DNA of 64,000 nucleotides, from NCBI RefSeq assembly GCF_020085105.1, contig NC_058063.1, positions 14,935,762 through 14,999,761 on the forward strand, written 5' to 3'. The position numbers were made by a program, and so were the translations under genes. This document shows, one piece after another, positions 37,618 to 49,064 of this stretch (position 1 is the stretch's first letter; every line of letters begins with the position of its first letter). Below the pieces are notes generated by a model. The model was not told where the DNA came from. It searched no databases and worked only from the letters and a program-made list of their open reading frames with translations. This stretch comes from Siniperca chuatsi (taxonomy: Eukaryota > Chordata > Actinopteri > Centrarchiformes > Sinipercidae).

Positions 37618-38330
37618 ATGGGTCTTATTCCAAGTCTGATATCTCATCCACATTTTTCTGTCTTCTTAAAGTACAAAATACCCCAGATCTACTGTTATGT
37701 TCTTTCCCCTTTTCTGTGTTGCTTCAATGGGGCAGAGTGATGCCACCATCTTCTTTTCTTCTCATGTGCACTTTTTTTAGGTCATGTTTTATTCCAGCAG
37801 CTTGTTCTTGTGCATCAGACACTTTTTGCCTTTTTTCTGGCATTGACTGTTGTGTCTTTAGTTCCTCTTTCTTAACTTTCTAACATCATCTAGTCTTCCA
37901 CTGTCATTGTCCTCGGCACTCTCTTGTAGTTGAGTTTCTCTAGATAAGGTTTCACTCTTTTCTGCTTTGGCATGAGCTTCATTCCTTCATTCCTATCCTC
38001 ATTACACTCATACTCACTGTATGTTATGCTCTGCCAGGTATAATCTACATTAACGCACGAGTCAGGTGACAGCCCCAGTCCTCGAGACCCAACACTGACT
38101 GTTGTGTCTTTAGTTCCTGTTTCTTCATTTTTGTCGATGGAAACAGCCACTGTAGTGTCATTGCCCGCTTCTGCTGCCCCCTCAGCATGCTCTTTCTCTC
38201 TCATCTTTCCAGCATCTTGACACTTGTTGTCAAAAAATATGAGCTTACCTGCAGCTTAATATAAACGTCGGAATACTTTCTCTTTCACTTGATGACTCAC
38301 GGAAATGCTGCATTCAATGTCTTTTGTGAA
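37618..38330 (-). pseudogene. Partial copy of the USP gene: promoter and tail kept, protease lost
   Basis: On the minus strand this repeats pieces of the gene at 41199-47920. The part at about 38330-38245 matches that gene's promoter and non-coding exon 1, including an ISRE-like core at 38286-38275 and a GTAAGC donor at 38248. It is followed directly by sequence equal to the start of the tail exon (TGTCAAGATGCTGG onwards), with an open frame of 104 codons from ATG 38204 to TAG 37890 (AVSIDKNEETGTKDTTVSVG; SRGLGLSPDSCVNV). After an internal deletion, a piece matching the tail's end follows at about 37850-37700 (VSDAQEQAA). The whole catalytic domain is missing. It may be a pseudogene or a small new gene; the frame is largely intact. 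Confidence 0.75.
38275..38286 (-). promoter_or_regulatory. ISRE-like element of the USP partial copy
   Basis: Minus-strand GAAAGAGAAAGT fits GAAANNGAAAGT. It lies 26 bases upstream of the copied exon-1 donor edge, matching the arrangement at the intact gene. Confidence 0.6.
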
Positions 38331-39924
38331 TATGGCAATTAGGAGCAGATCGCGCACATGGCCTACCTCGAAGGTTAAATGGCAGACAGCATTGAAAACT
38401 GCATGAGAGAAGGATTTGGTGTGGTTTCTGTTGTAGATTCATTATGAAATTAAGACTATCTAGGTATTTAGCACATATTGTATCTGTTAATATTAGGAGT
38501 TCTCAAGCTTTAAATGTCAGAACCTTTGCATGTGCAGCTGTGTGTCATCTGTCATGTGTGGAAAGATTATAAAAGTAAAACATATTACACACTTTTGACA
38601 TTGGATTCTTCATTTTGTTCACTGAAAAACATGCAGTTATTTAATCTTGAAATAAAAGACCAGGCTGCCTTTTAATTGTGAGTTAAGTGAAGTGTAGGCC
38701 TGGTGAATTTTTAATTTTCTTCAGTAAACTAGTGCATCAATGTGACTGCAAATGCATCATTACCTAATGATTACCTTATGATTATTTAACATATAGTGAG
38801 ATAAAATATCATCCTACATTACCAAACTGACATGGAGCTACTGAGGTTTTACTGGGGATGCATATTTCTATGAACACCACAAAACAGAGACAGATGAATT
38901 CTCAATAAACAAATATAGAATTCACAACACATTAACTGTACATTCATATTCACATTCGTGTGTCATATATACACAGCCGATATCAACATCAAACAACTGA
39001 GATGAAAACTGAAAGCGAGGGTTTTTTTTGTGCATGTCATTGGGGGTGTGGGATTTTTTATTTTGTTAAAAAACATGCAGGAGATAAAGACTGTGCAGGT
39101 GAATTTTAAAAAGCTGCGCCAACACGGTGTACATTGTTGTTTACCTGTTAAATGTTCAATGTATTCCCAGCAGCTGCGGCATCTGATCAGAACAACACTT
39201 TCTTACCAGCTTGTCCACATACTTTTTTGTGTGATAAATAGCTGCTCAGACATCATGCACCACTTTTTAAATCAGTTAATTTATAGTATTTAATAGTATG
39301 GCAGCATGGTCATTAATGTGGAACAATAAGTATGTAATGGAAAATCATCTCAAAATCCAAATTCAAAGCAATGGAAAAATAATTTTAAAAAACTGCAAAA
39401 TAATAAAAAAATGAAGTTACATTTGAACCCCTCAGTTGAAATCAATCATTAAACATAGTTTATAGCTTCTAAAACTAAACCTGACAGTTCAGATGCCATG
39501 TGAATTCCTGTAAATGTGTGGGAGATTGAAAGTGAAAATCTAATCTCAGCTCTCTTTCACTATGACACAACATAGACTGTTGTTTTTGTATTCATGACAG
39601 CTTCATTTAGGTCTGAGTTAGAGGCAGGTGTATTTATAGCTCAAAGATATATTTCCTGGTACAAAGTGTTCTTTCAAAGTATACCTGATATGATCTCAGG
39701 TGTGGTTAAACCAGCAGAACGAGGATTTAAAAAAACACATATGAAAATCAGACTGACCGTGTGGAAGTGAGGGGAGGAGGCAAGGTTTTCAATACTCTGC
39801 CCCTAAAAGCAACACCTTTGGTGAATATTAATGAGAAGGACAAGTAACATTCAACTGTTCATACAATGACACAATATTGTCCAATGTAACTAATTACATA
39901 TTTAATTACTCTTCTCTTGTCCTT

Positions 39925-40075
39925 CCTGAAACGTACTCCTTTTTCCCCATTAAAGGAGTTTCTGGGAGTTTTTCCTTGAGGTCATAGAGGGTCATATGCA
40001 GTACAGATCGCGAATGAGGTCAATTTGTGATTTTGGGCAATAAAAACAAAATTGACTTGACTTGAAACTTGACTT
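39925..40075 (+). mobile_element. LINE-type 3' tail fragment
   Basis: Ends in a run typical of fish non-LTR element tails (gggcaataaaaacaaaattg, acttgacttg). A similar ending occurs at 45340-45411. Fragment only; no coding part. Confidence 0.45.
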
Positions 40076-40560
40076 CTCTGACTGTTTCGTGGTATAACAA
40101 GCCTATACAGGACAATGTAAGGTAAACTCTCCTGCCATCATAACGAACGACATTCCACAAAAACAGCTTGTCCAAGCATTTATTTCATTTTCTGTTTTTA
40201 TTATGTATGTAATTTTTTTAATAACCACCACAATCACACAATTGACACAAAGGTAAATGACAACACCACAATAGTTTGGTTCAAAGTGATAAACATAAAA
40301 TCTAAAGCATCTATAACATTAGTCAGCTGGCACTGCAGTAATAGTTTACAAGTGTAGTGTGCTCTTCTGGTAAACAATGCTGAGACCAAAGGACCTAATT
40401 ATTCCAATACTTATCAGTAAAATAAGAAAACACATTAAACATGTTAAAAGTAAAGAATAAAAAGATTTATTTTTGAATTTAATTTCCTCAAACAATCTCT
40501 TCTCTGAGATCATATTAGATGTTATATATATGCCATTAGATGTTATATATATGCCATTTA

Positions 40561-40565
<5 letters not shown>

Positions 40566-40645
<80 letters not shown>
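40566..40645. repeat. (AT)n microsatellite
   Basis: About 40 AT units, preceded by two copies of gccattagatgttatatat-like sequence. Reading frames through it are Tyr-Ile repeats and not real. Confidence 0.95.
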
Positions 40646-40653
<8 letters not shown>

Positions 40654-41198
40654 ATGTAATACACAAATGAACAATTTAACAAGAAATACATTTCTTCAAC
40701 TGTATAAATTTTAAAATTTAAAGAAAGTGAGAAGAGCATCAAAAGACAAGATGTTTGATCATTCGGTCTGTGAATGTGATTTCATTAAAGTCAGTTTCCA
40801 TTGCGTTACTCTCTCTCATTAAACCGTTTACATTTGATGCTATTTACACAAAAAAAACAATCCTGTGGCAAACAGGAAGTGATGCATTTTACATTCCCTC
40901 AAAACCAGCAACAGTGATCTGTTAAATAAACTGAACCAAACTGAACAAACAAAAACTACAGTACCAACAGACACTCAAACTGCATTAACCAAAAAGATCA
41001 AAGGGGAAATATTCTGTGTTATAGTACTGTCCATACTGCCTAATTGCTAACTGGTCTCTGGCAAGTAGAGTGCAATATTGCTAAGTATCAATAAACATCA
41101 ATTCAAAACTAAAAATACAATATTGTGGATCACCACAAAGACATGAAGTCTTGTAAAATAACAATTTGTGTTGTCCTGGACAAAGTATGTATTTCGTC

Positions 41199-44100
41199 TT
41201 AATCCGACTCTGAAGTCTGGTCTGCATTTTTTCGGCTTTTCCGAAACCAACAAAAACACCCAGTAGATTTTTTCTGGGAAGAGTGAAATTTTCTTTTCTT
41301 CTTATGTGCCCTTGTTTTTTTTTTACTTGCAAGTTTTATTGCAGCAGCTTGTTCTTGTGCATCAGACACATTTTGCTTTTTTATGGCATTTAAATAAATT
41401 GTACTGTTTGTTTTATTTCCAATGACTCTTTTGGTTCTACGTTTCTGTGCCTCTTGCAATGGTGACCCACTCAGTGTTAAATCCTGAAAACCCTTTGGCA
41501 AACTGACCTTTGCATCTGTTTTTGGATCATTTCTTTTGTTATTTTCTACCCAACTCCTGCCATCTTGTGAGGTTCCTTCTACAGTTTCTATGCTTATGTT
41601 CTTCGTTTCGATTGTTCTTTGAGTACCACTAGAGGTTTCCTTTATTTCTTCCTCAATTATCTTCCCATGACATTTTCTTGACTGCTTTGAACCATGTCTT
41701 CCTTCCATTGTACCCTCATGTCTTTCATAGTTGCTACTGCTCCCCTGTTGACACCTCTGATCATCTTTTGGCATGTTATGTTTACTATCACCAACTTTTC
41801 CATTTCCTTTGTCTTGACTCTCATCACAGCTCAGGTCATTTTTTAGATTTACTCTCCCTGATGCCATCCCTCTTTCATCACCTCCAGTTTTTTCTTCATT
41901 GTCGGCCTTAACATCTATTTCCATCATCTCCCCGTCTCCCTGTTTGTCCACACTAACAGGTTTAAGGTCATAATCTTGTCCAATTTTCTGTTTACCCTCC
42001 TGATTTTCATTCATGTTCTGTCTAACATTATCTACCCAACTCCTGCCATCTTGTGAGGTTCCTTCTACAGTTTCTATGCTTATGTTCTTCGTTTCGATTG
42101 TTCTTTGAGTACCACTAGAGGTTTCCTTTATTTCTTCCTCAATTATCTTCCCATGACATTTTCTTGACTGCTTTGAATCATGTCTTCCTTCCATTGTACC
42201 TTCATGTCTTTCATAGTTGCTACTGCTCCCCTGTTGACACCTCTGATCATCTTTTGGCATGTTATGTTTACTATCACCAACTCTTCCATTTCCTTTGTCT
42301 TGACTCTCATCACAGCTCAGGTCATTTTTTAGATTTACTCTCCCTGATGCCATCCCTCTTTCATCACCTCCAGTTTTTTCTTCATTGTCGGCCTTAACAT
42401 CTATTTCCATCATCTCCCCGTCTCCCTGTTTGTCCACACTAACAGGTTTAAGGTCATAATCTTGTCCAATTTTCTGTTTACCCTCCTGATTTTCATTCAT
42501 GTTCTGTCTAACATCATCTAACCTTTCATTGTCCTGATGCTCTGCATCCCTGTGGAGGTATTTTGTTGAAGCTTTTCCTCTCCTTTCTGACTGTTCATCA
42601 CCTGCCATCTTTCCATCCATGTCTCCATTTCCATCCATTGCCATCCCTTCCTCATCTCTCTGCATGTCCACACAAACTTGTTCAGGATAGTCATGTATGG
42701 CAGGCATGTTGCTGACTTCCTGTGGTCTCCTCTGTCTAACATCATTTAGTCTTCCACTGTCATTGTCCTGATCCTTGATACTCTCTTGAAGTTGAGTTTC
42801 TCTAGATAAGGTTTCTCTCTTTTCTGATTTGTCATGAGCTTCTGCATTTCGCAAGTCATTCCTATCCTCATTACACTCATACTCACTGTATGGTATGCTC
42901 TGCCTGGTATAAACTACATTAACGCACGAGTCAGGTGACAGCCCCAGTCCTCGAGACCCAACACTGACTGTTCTGTCTTTAGTTCCTATTTCTTCATTTT
43001 TGTCGATGGAAACAGCCACTGTAGTGTCATTACCCGCTTCTGCTGCCCCCTCAGCCTCCTCTCTCTCTCTCATCGTTCCAGCATCTTGACACTGGTTGTA
43101 GATATCGCTGGTAGCAAGCGGGAAGTCTCCAGGAGGAGAAACCTCCCTGATGTCTTGAGTACATCTATCTGCAGCATGCACTGGAAAGTAGGAATAAAAT
43201 AAATTCAGGCAGAGTACCAAACAATGTGATGATGTCATTCACAATACACATCAGTAAGCATAATGAACATGTTTGCCATCTTACCTTCAGCTTTCCTGTA
43301 AAAAAGAAGATAAGCACTGCTGGATCTAGTGAGAGAAATGTGAAAAGAAAGGAAGGTCATTTTCAAATACAGAAAAATGTATGGCTTGTGTGTAATACAG
43401 GGGCTGTCTGTTGTGCATGCACACATGCATGCATGTGTAGGTATACATGCATGTGCACATGAAAAAAGGGTTACTTTTTTGTTTTTTTCCCTGCAGACAC
43501 TATAAATACATAGATGTACAGTATATGTGTGCATGTGCATGTGTAGATTACTATGGGTGCTTTGGTCCATGCATGTCTGTATGCATGTCCTGTATAAGTC
43601 TGTGTGTGGATAAATCTGCAGATATTGAGAGATATACGTATCTGTACATTACATTCATTTTCATTGCTTTTCTCACCTATAAGGGGAGTGGTGGGGTAAG
43701 TGGGAGCGATTGGATTAGGGAACAGGTAAGAGAAACAATGTGCAGTTGTGGTCACATCATTGTGTAACACAGTCATTCAATATGTTCATGTGGTATATTC
43801 ACTGTTATGCATTCACCTGTGGATATACTCATGTGGAAACTCAATCAACAAATAATGGCAAAAAATGTATGGTGGGATGAAAAGAGGAACTAAAACTTAC
43901 TTCTCAAAGTTATCCACCTGGAAAGGCTGGTAATTAAGCTGTTGATGAAAAGAACCAATCATGAATCAGTTTTTGTACTGTAACATGTAACTGTACAACA
44001 AAGTGGTTTTGGAACAACTTCCAACAACACTGGAGTTAAAGTGATCAGTCTTACCAATGTGACCGTGTCATCATTGAAGCTATACCATCTCTCATCATCC

Positions 44101-44296
44101 TTGATTGTTGCAACGTAATGTCCACTTCTAAGATCTCCAAAGTGCTCCACAACCGCATACAGTTCATATGTCTGATTCTGATCACCAATGGAAAAAAATG
44201 ACAGACATTAGGACTAGGAATTAAAAAGAAATGTGTTCTGATAAAATACTAAAATATACAGTATATATACATACACACACACATACATACATACAT

Positions 44297-44350
<54 letters not shown>

Positions 44351-47300
44351 CTGGTATCTGTAGAGTGCAGGGAACATCCACAGTGCAGTTGATTTTGACA
44401 TATGTCATGTACCGGTAGTCAAACTCAAACCTCTTCAACAGCAGCATCAAAACCTCTGGATGATGCTTTATGACACATTTCTGAATGAAAAACACAGGTC
44501 CCAAACAAGTATTATCACGTTATTATAATGCCCTTATAACACCATGAACTCTTAATACTGTCACTGCAAAATCACACTGTTAATGTAGACAAATCAGTTC
44601 ATGTTTCCTCATTACTCACAATAGTAGCGTCAGATTTGGCATCACACTGGTCACAGTACATCTGGTTTTCTCCACTAAAATCTGAAGCTCTGAAATACTC
44701 CTCAATGCCATTCACCTGATAATAAAACCAAAGCCAGACAACCAATCAAGCAATGAATAGAATTAATAAAAACAAGAGTTTACAAGAGTTATAAAAAAGC
44801 ATCACATAAAAGTGACATAAAAGCTGACTGAACAGTAGTTTTACTGTTTAAAAAAAGACATCCTTTAATTCTATACAGAAAGCCTAGTTAGATTTTAAAT
44901 TTTTTGGTTAAACATTGAGTGGTATGGGTATCATTTAAATGTTTTAATGGCAGGACAGTCAGAGAGACTGGTGGACGTGGAGAATACCGTGTACTTTGTC
45001 TTGTCATCATTTAAAACAAGTCTATGATTAAGAAGTGAGGATTGGAAAGCATCAAAAGCAGACTGAATAACCTTCCTGCTGACATCTTGACAGTTTGACT
45101 TAGATGAGTCCTTTAAATCCAGACTTATAACTCATCTTTTTAGCGTAACTTTCAGTTAGTTGCTTATTCTTTGATTATGTCGGACCTTGTACCTGTTACC
45201 ATATCCCTTCTCAGTCTCAGTGAATCTATTAAGCCTAGCACTATAGTCCATGTTTGTCCTGCTGACGAGAATACTGTAAACTTTCAGAAAACCACTGCAT
45301 CGCTCTAACCCTCTGTTTGTTTGTTGTCCCACAAGCATCCACGTTGTGTGTAAAGCCCTTGAGGCAAGTTTGTGATTTGTGATATTAGACTACATAAATT
45401 AAATTGACTTGACGATGAGTTAGAGCGTGGGTCGGAGTGGAGCCAGAGGCATATAAAACTGTATCACCTGCATAAAAATAGACATTAAAGTACCGATTAA
45501 GGAGGATAATGTTTTGTATGTACAATCTAAATAGGAATGGACCCATTACTGATGGCTAGAGGGCTTGACTCAGCACCCGCAGCAACAGTCTGAGTTCTCC
45601 CTGTACGGTAAGCACAGAACCAACTGAGTGCGACATGATCTAGAGCTAAAGACTGTAGTTTGTTAAGCAGGATTTTATGATTGACCCTAAACAATGTCAT
45701 AGCAGGTTTTCATCACGTCTCAAACATTATCAATAAACATATTTATTGATATTGACATTTATTCATACCTCTATTACTGCTGTGCATTATCCTCCGTCTC
45801 ATTATAATCTTAATAAGCTATATTTAACTTGGCAGTTCATGCACTATTATATAATATACCGTATTATTATCATCAACCGGTAAACCCACTTTGTACTTCA
45901 CACTTATTTTATTTTATACTTACACCCACTTGATACTTAATTTATTTTCTGACCTGTGTTATAGTGTATTATATTTTTTTGCCTAGTACTTCTATTCCTG
46001 TGTGCACTCACGTGATAGTGAGCTGCTGTAGCAAAAGAGTTTCCCCTCAGGGATCAATAAAGTATTTCTGATTCTGATTCTGAAACACCTGCTGCGATAT
46101 CACTGACCATTCAGGTGTAACATGCTCGAAGGTTTCAACACATACAGTTGGGTGCAGTGCAGCAACATTTCTCTGTGGACACTGGCAACACGAGCAACAA
46201 CTTAGTAGAAACTCATGGGGATCTACAGTATATAAAGAATTTCTCTGTATGATTCAGTGCAGTATTCACATTTAACATTGATTATGTTCAAATCAAGTCT
46301 ACTTTGAAACCCTCCATGTTTCCAAACATTTTAAAGCTGTCTGTTTTTGTCTTTTATTACATGATGAAGTATGTTGGTGGATGATGTTTACCTATGCTCC
46401 ATGTAAAGTTTAGCTTAAATGTTTAGATGGACAGGGTCCATGCAATATTTTTTGATATATCACAAATGTTAATGGTGTTTCACTCAACTCTCTTTGACCA
46501 GAATGTTAGTCTGCAAATGGCATATTTAGTTTACTATATATCTCCTGGCAACATAAAAATGCTTCAAAGTTTGCAGGTTGTCACATTCTTACCACACTAT
46601 ATTCTTCACTGAAGGAATCCACCAATGCAAGAGGAAGATGCCAAAATGCCCCATTGGTGTCCATCTCTGTACAACATGCAGAACATATGGTCTTGTGTGT
46701 CAGCTGTCCGTGGAAGATCTGAAAGCACAAAAATACAGAGAATGATAAACAAGTATTTTTCAATGAACTTACAGATCCCCTTCGATATTGATGATGTCTT
46801 TACCTGCGATGCTTTAGGACTGGTCAGATTTAAAATCTTTTCAAAGTACTCAGCAGCATCACGCTGTTCATACACTGAGAGGGGAAGAGCAGAAATCAAT
46901 GTGCATTTCTTCAACAAAATACAAGGGTAAAATGACCATATTGACTTTTGGTCAACTTATCCCTTATGAAGCAAAAAAACAAAACCCTAACTCTGGATTA
47001 TTAAAGGGGTTATCAGGTATTTGTATCTGTGGGGCTTAAATTACTGAATATTAACACTTCTAGAGCACAGGATGCAGATCTAAATATTTTAATTAAAATT
47101 AAATAATTTTTTTGAGTGATAGGGATATACCCTAATGTAAACTGATCTAATTTCCCAAAAAGTGGGTTGGGACAACAGGTAGCTTATTCAAAGGCTTTGT
47201 TGGTCTGTGTGCTAACACATACTGTACCTCTGTCGATGCTCAGCTTATTTGTGATGTTATAGGTGTATGCCGTATGTCTTCTTAAGTCATCAAACAAGGT

Positions 47301-47709
47301 TTTAAGTTGATGATCAATACACTCTGTGTCAGGATTGTCACAGGTGTGCCTAAACAGAGTTAAGACATGGTCATGAGACATAAAAATGTGCACTGTAGCC
47401 TCAACTAAATTCAAATGCATTATTTGGTATGAAGTTGGACTTTGCAACAAACCTTTCCACAGCTTCTCTGAAGCCTTCGGTCATGAACAGCACCTGCAGC
47501 ACACTGTTCAGGTAGCATGTTGCTCCTTGGTTTAACAAGCCATGGTACTTATTGGCTGCTGGGAGGAGATTGATAATAATGCATGTAAATTGCACAGCTG
47601 TCTTAATACCATGACTGTGGATGATAAACCGGCCTAAAAGCAAGTACATCTTACCTGGAGGAGAAAAAGCATTGTCGAGAAACTGTCGACATTTTTCCAA
47701 GTAACTCAT
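41199..47709 (-). CDS. USP-family (C19) ubiquitin-like protease with long charged tail
   Basis: Eleven coding exons in phase on the minus strand: 47709-47655, 47555-47453, 47349-47228, 46874-46804, 46718-46593, 44715-44620, 44480-44349, 44177-44055, 43938-43901, 43325-43285 and 43180-41199; about 962 residues. Residues 1-302 are a compact USP fold: Cys box GLLNQGATCYLNSVLQ (C32), QRDAAEYFEKIL, zinc-ribbon CSAC (129-132) and CDQC (180-183), VLMLLLKRFEFDY, His box DLRSGHYVATIKDD (H255) with FNDD, and the closing SSAYLLFYRK. The triad is intact. The domain's size and ISRE resemble USP18, the ISG15 deconjugase, but the Cys box is closer to USP47/USP40-like fish proteins, so no symbol is given. 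Residues 304-962, one exon, are Glu/Lys/Asp/Gln-rich and disordered, with a 162-residue tandem repeat and a basic Cys-containing end (GCFCWFRKSRKN). An in-frame stop upstream supports the start. Confidence 0.85.
41545..42516 (-). repeat. 486-bp in-frame tandem duplication in the USP tail exon
   Basis: 41545-42030 and 42031-42516 are almost identical over 486 bases, i.e. 162 codons each (residues ~525-848). Few differences are seen (e.g. attatctaccc against atcatctaacc at the edge), which points to a recent duplication or ongoing homogenisation. Confidence 0.93.
43326..43900 (-). other. USP gene intron with ATGCA/CATG-rich sequence
   Basis: A short intron dominated by alternating purine-pyrimidine sequence (gcatgcatgtg, catgtgcatgtg). 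Frames open here are low-complexity and not supported. Confidence 0.5.
44276..44348 (-). repeat. CA/GT microsatellite forming a splice donor
   Basis: On the minus strand the exon 44480-44349 ends GAG and the intron begins directly with (GT)n, then TATG/TACA repeats. The donor is therefore gtgtgt with no gtragt consensus. Confidence 0.85.
45060..45411 (+). mobile_element. Non-LTR retroelement 3' fragment
   Basis: Contains cttataactcatctttttag, a UTR-like stretch and an ending gtgtaaagcccttgaggcaa ... aaattgacttgac, as seen in fish LINE tails. Non-coding. Confidence 0.45.
45780..46083 (+). mobile_element. Non-LTR retroelement tail with short terminal repeats
   Basis: Ends tttcccctcagggatcaata aagtatttct followed by ctgattctgattctg, the aataaag plus short tandem tail typical of fish LINE 3' ends. 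Confidence 0.6.
47556..47561 (-). other. Tandem (NAGNAG) splice acceptor of USP exon 2
   Basis: On the minus strand ..CCCAGCAG/CC gives two acceptors three bases apart; both keep the frame and differ by one Ala just before the Cys box. Confidence 0.6.
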
Positions 47710-47880
47710 TGATTCCTTTAGCAGTCCACCTCTACACTGCTGTCAGCTGCAAAGGATTTGACAATGAATTATTGACAATAAATGAATCGCAACAGTGGAA
47801 ACGAACACAAGTGCTGAAATATACGAGCCTACCTCCAGCTGTAAGATTCACACTTTCAAGAAATTCCCGCAGATTGTTAG
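47710..47880 (-). other. USP gene 5' UTR exon(s)
   Basis: A non-coding exon ending with a GTAGGC donor at 47832 follows the ISRE. A TTTGCAG acceptor near 47752 leads into the exon with the start codon. A 6-codon uORF (minus-strand ATGTCCGAGG, about 47897-47877) lies at the promoter edge and may or may not be transcribed. Confidence 0.5.
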
Positions 47881-47897
47881 AAAACGACCTCGGACAT

Positions 47898-47909
47898 ACT
47901 TTTACTTTC
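47898..47909 (-). promoter_or_regulatory. ISRE-like element of the USP gene
   Basis: Minus-strand GAAAGTAAAAGT, one mismatch from GAAANNGAAAGT, preceded by AGT. About 190 bases upstream of the coding start and 65 bases upstream of the exon-1 donor. Confidence 0.6.
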
Positions 47910-47939
47910 ACTTCTCGCCACACCTGCTAGAATGCTGCG

Positions 47940-49064
47940 TTCAGGGCGCGTCGGAAATACTTCGTTTTTATTGACAGACTAGCATGACTAACAAGGAAAT
48001 GTAATATTATTGTGCAAATAGTTGTAAAATATTGTAGCCTATTGCTGATGTAGTATTGAATTATTCAACTTAATGTGATTTCAAATTAAACTTATTAGAC
48101 AGTTTAAGGAACTGATTTTACTCATGGGATAATATATTAAAAAAAATTTGTTGTAGAACACTAGAGCCCTTGCAGGGACCCATGGTGGACCTTGTTCAAC
48201 ATTCAGAGAACCTTCCTGATGTTCTAGGACAGCGGTTCCCAACCTTTTTGGTCTAAGGTACCCCCACAGCCCTGTCAATAGAACTCACGTACGGCTTCAT
48301 CGATTGCCTCCTATCATGTACCAAATGTATGACACTTTTGATTATATAAAAGTGGATGTTGTTACATATTGTTGAAGTGTCAGTGTTAAGGTAGATTTGG
48401 TCAGCAATCATATTACTACCACTTGGAGTGAAGCTGAATGTAATTTATCCATTACTTTTAGCTAATTATTTTAGCCATTTATCCAACACTTTTAGCTATA
48501 TCATTTGAACTGTTTATCCCTTACTTTTAGCTACCTGTTTAGACTTCTGTGCTCGCACACACACTTACATAATTGCAACAGGTACAGTAGTGTTACAGCT
48601 GCCTTAATATGTGGATATATTCTTTTAATCAAATCATAATTTCCATTTTTTAAAATTAGTTGAGCCACTTCGCAATCTTTCTACATACCTCCAGGCAAAT
48701 GCACAAGCACCCCCTGGGGTAAAAGTACCTCTGGTTGGTAGTCACTGCTCTAGGATGTACATTCTTTGTCAGAAAACATCAATGAGGCTTTCTGTGTGTA
48801 TGTGATGCCCTGTTGATGTGGCTTCAGTGCAGGCTTTAGTAGGCCTCCTAATATCTGCACACTTAATTTGAGGATGAGGCATTAACGAGAATTTGTCTTT
48901 ATTTTGTACAACAAGAACAGATTTTTCAAACATCTTTAGAGGCACTTGGGTACATTAAAGGATTATTGCAATAAAACAGCCCATACAGTAAAGCTTTAAA
49001 AATGTGTAAACAGTGTCAGGAGATATCATTGAGCAGCTGCGGCAGCAGGAGAGGATGGTCTCTG
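47940..49064. other. Intergenic between Ubl and USP genes
   Basis: The USP upstream region, a hAT-like element (48230-48747) and the Ubl 3' UTR. No exon supported. Confidence 0.55.
48230..48747. mobile_element. hAT-like non-autonomous element with 8-bp target duplication
   Basis: Begins cagcggttcccaacc and ends ggttggtagtcactg, matching as imperfect inverted ends with CAG..CTG tips. It is flanked by ttctagga (48222-48229) and ctctagga (48748-48755), an 8-bp duplication with one change, as expected for hAT transposition. Confidence 0.85.

Larger units (their letters stand above)
38331..41198. other. Intergenic repeats downstream of the USP gene
   Basis: AT-rich and without exons. A LINE-like tail is at about 39925-40075 (ggagtttctgggagtttttc ... 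aaaattgacttgacttg), and a long (AT)n tract is at 40566-40645. The last few hundred bases are the probable 3' UTR of the USP gene. Confidence 0.5.
44716..46592 (-). other. Large USP intron filled with LINE-like debris
   Basis: Separates the two halves of the zinc-ribbon. It holds a LINE-type tail at about 45060-45411 and another at about 45780-46083; no exon is needed by phase. Confidence 0.55.

Noticed and set aside
40346-40670. 106-codon frame rich in Tyr-Ile
   Set aside because: Created by the (AT)n tract.
41678-42397. Duplicated 77-codon plus-strand frames
   Set aside because: Antisense shadows of the repeated tail exon of the USP gene.
41199-43238. Tail exon as a separate gene starting with its own Met
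   Set aside because: Its first codons lie in an intron ending ctttccag; splicing from the USP exons joins it in phase.
43285-43295. An 11-base micro-exon of the USP gene
   Set aside because: The same donor with the CTCACTAG acceptor gives a 41-base exon that restores the expected YLLFYRK end of the USP fold and keeps phase.
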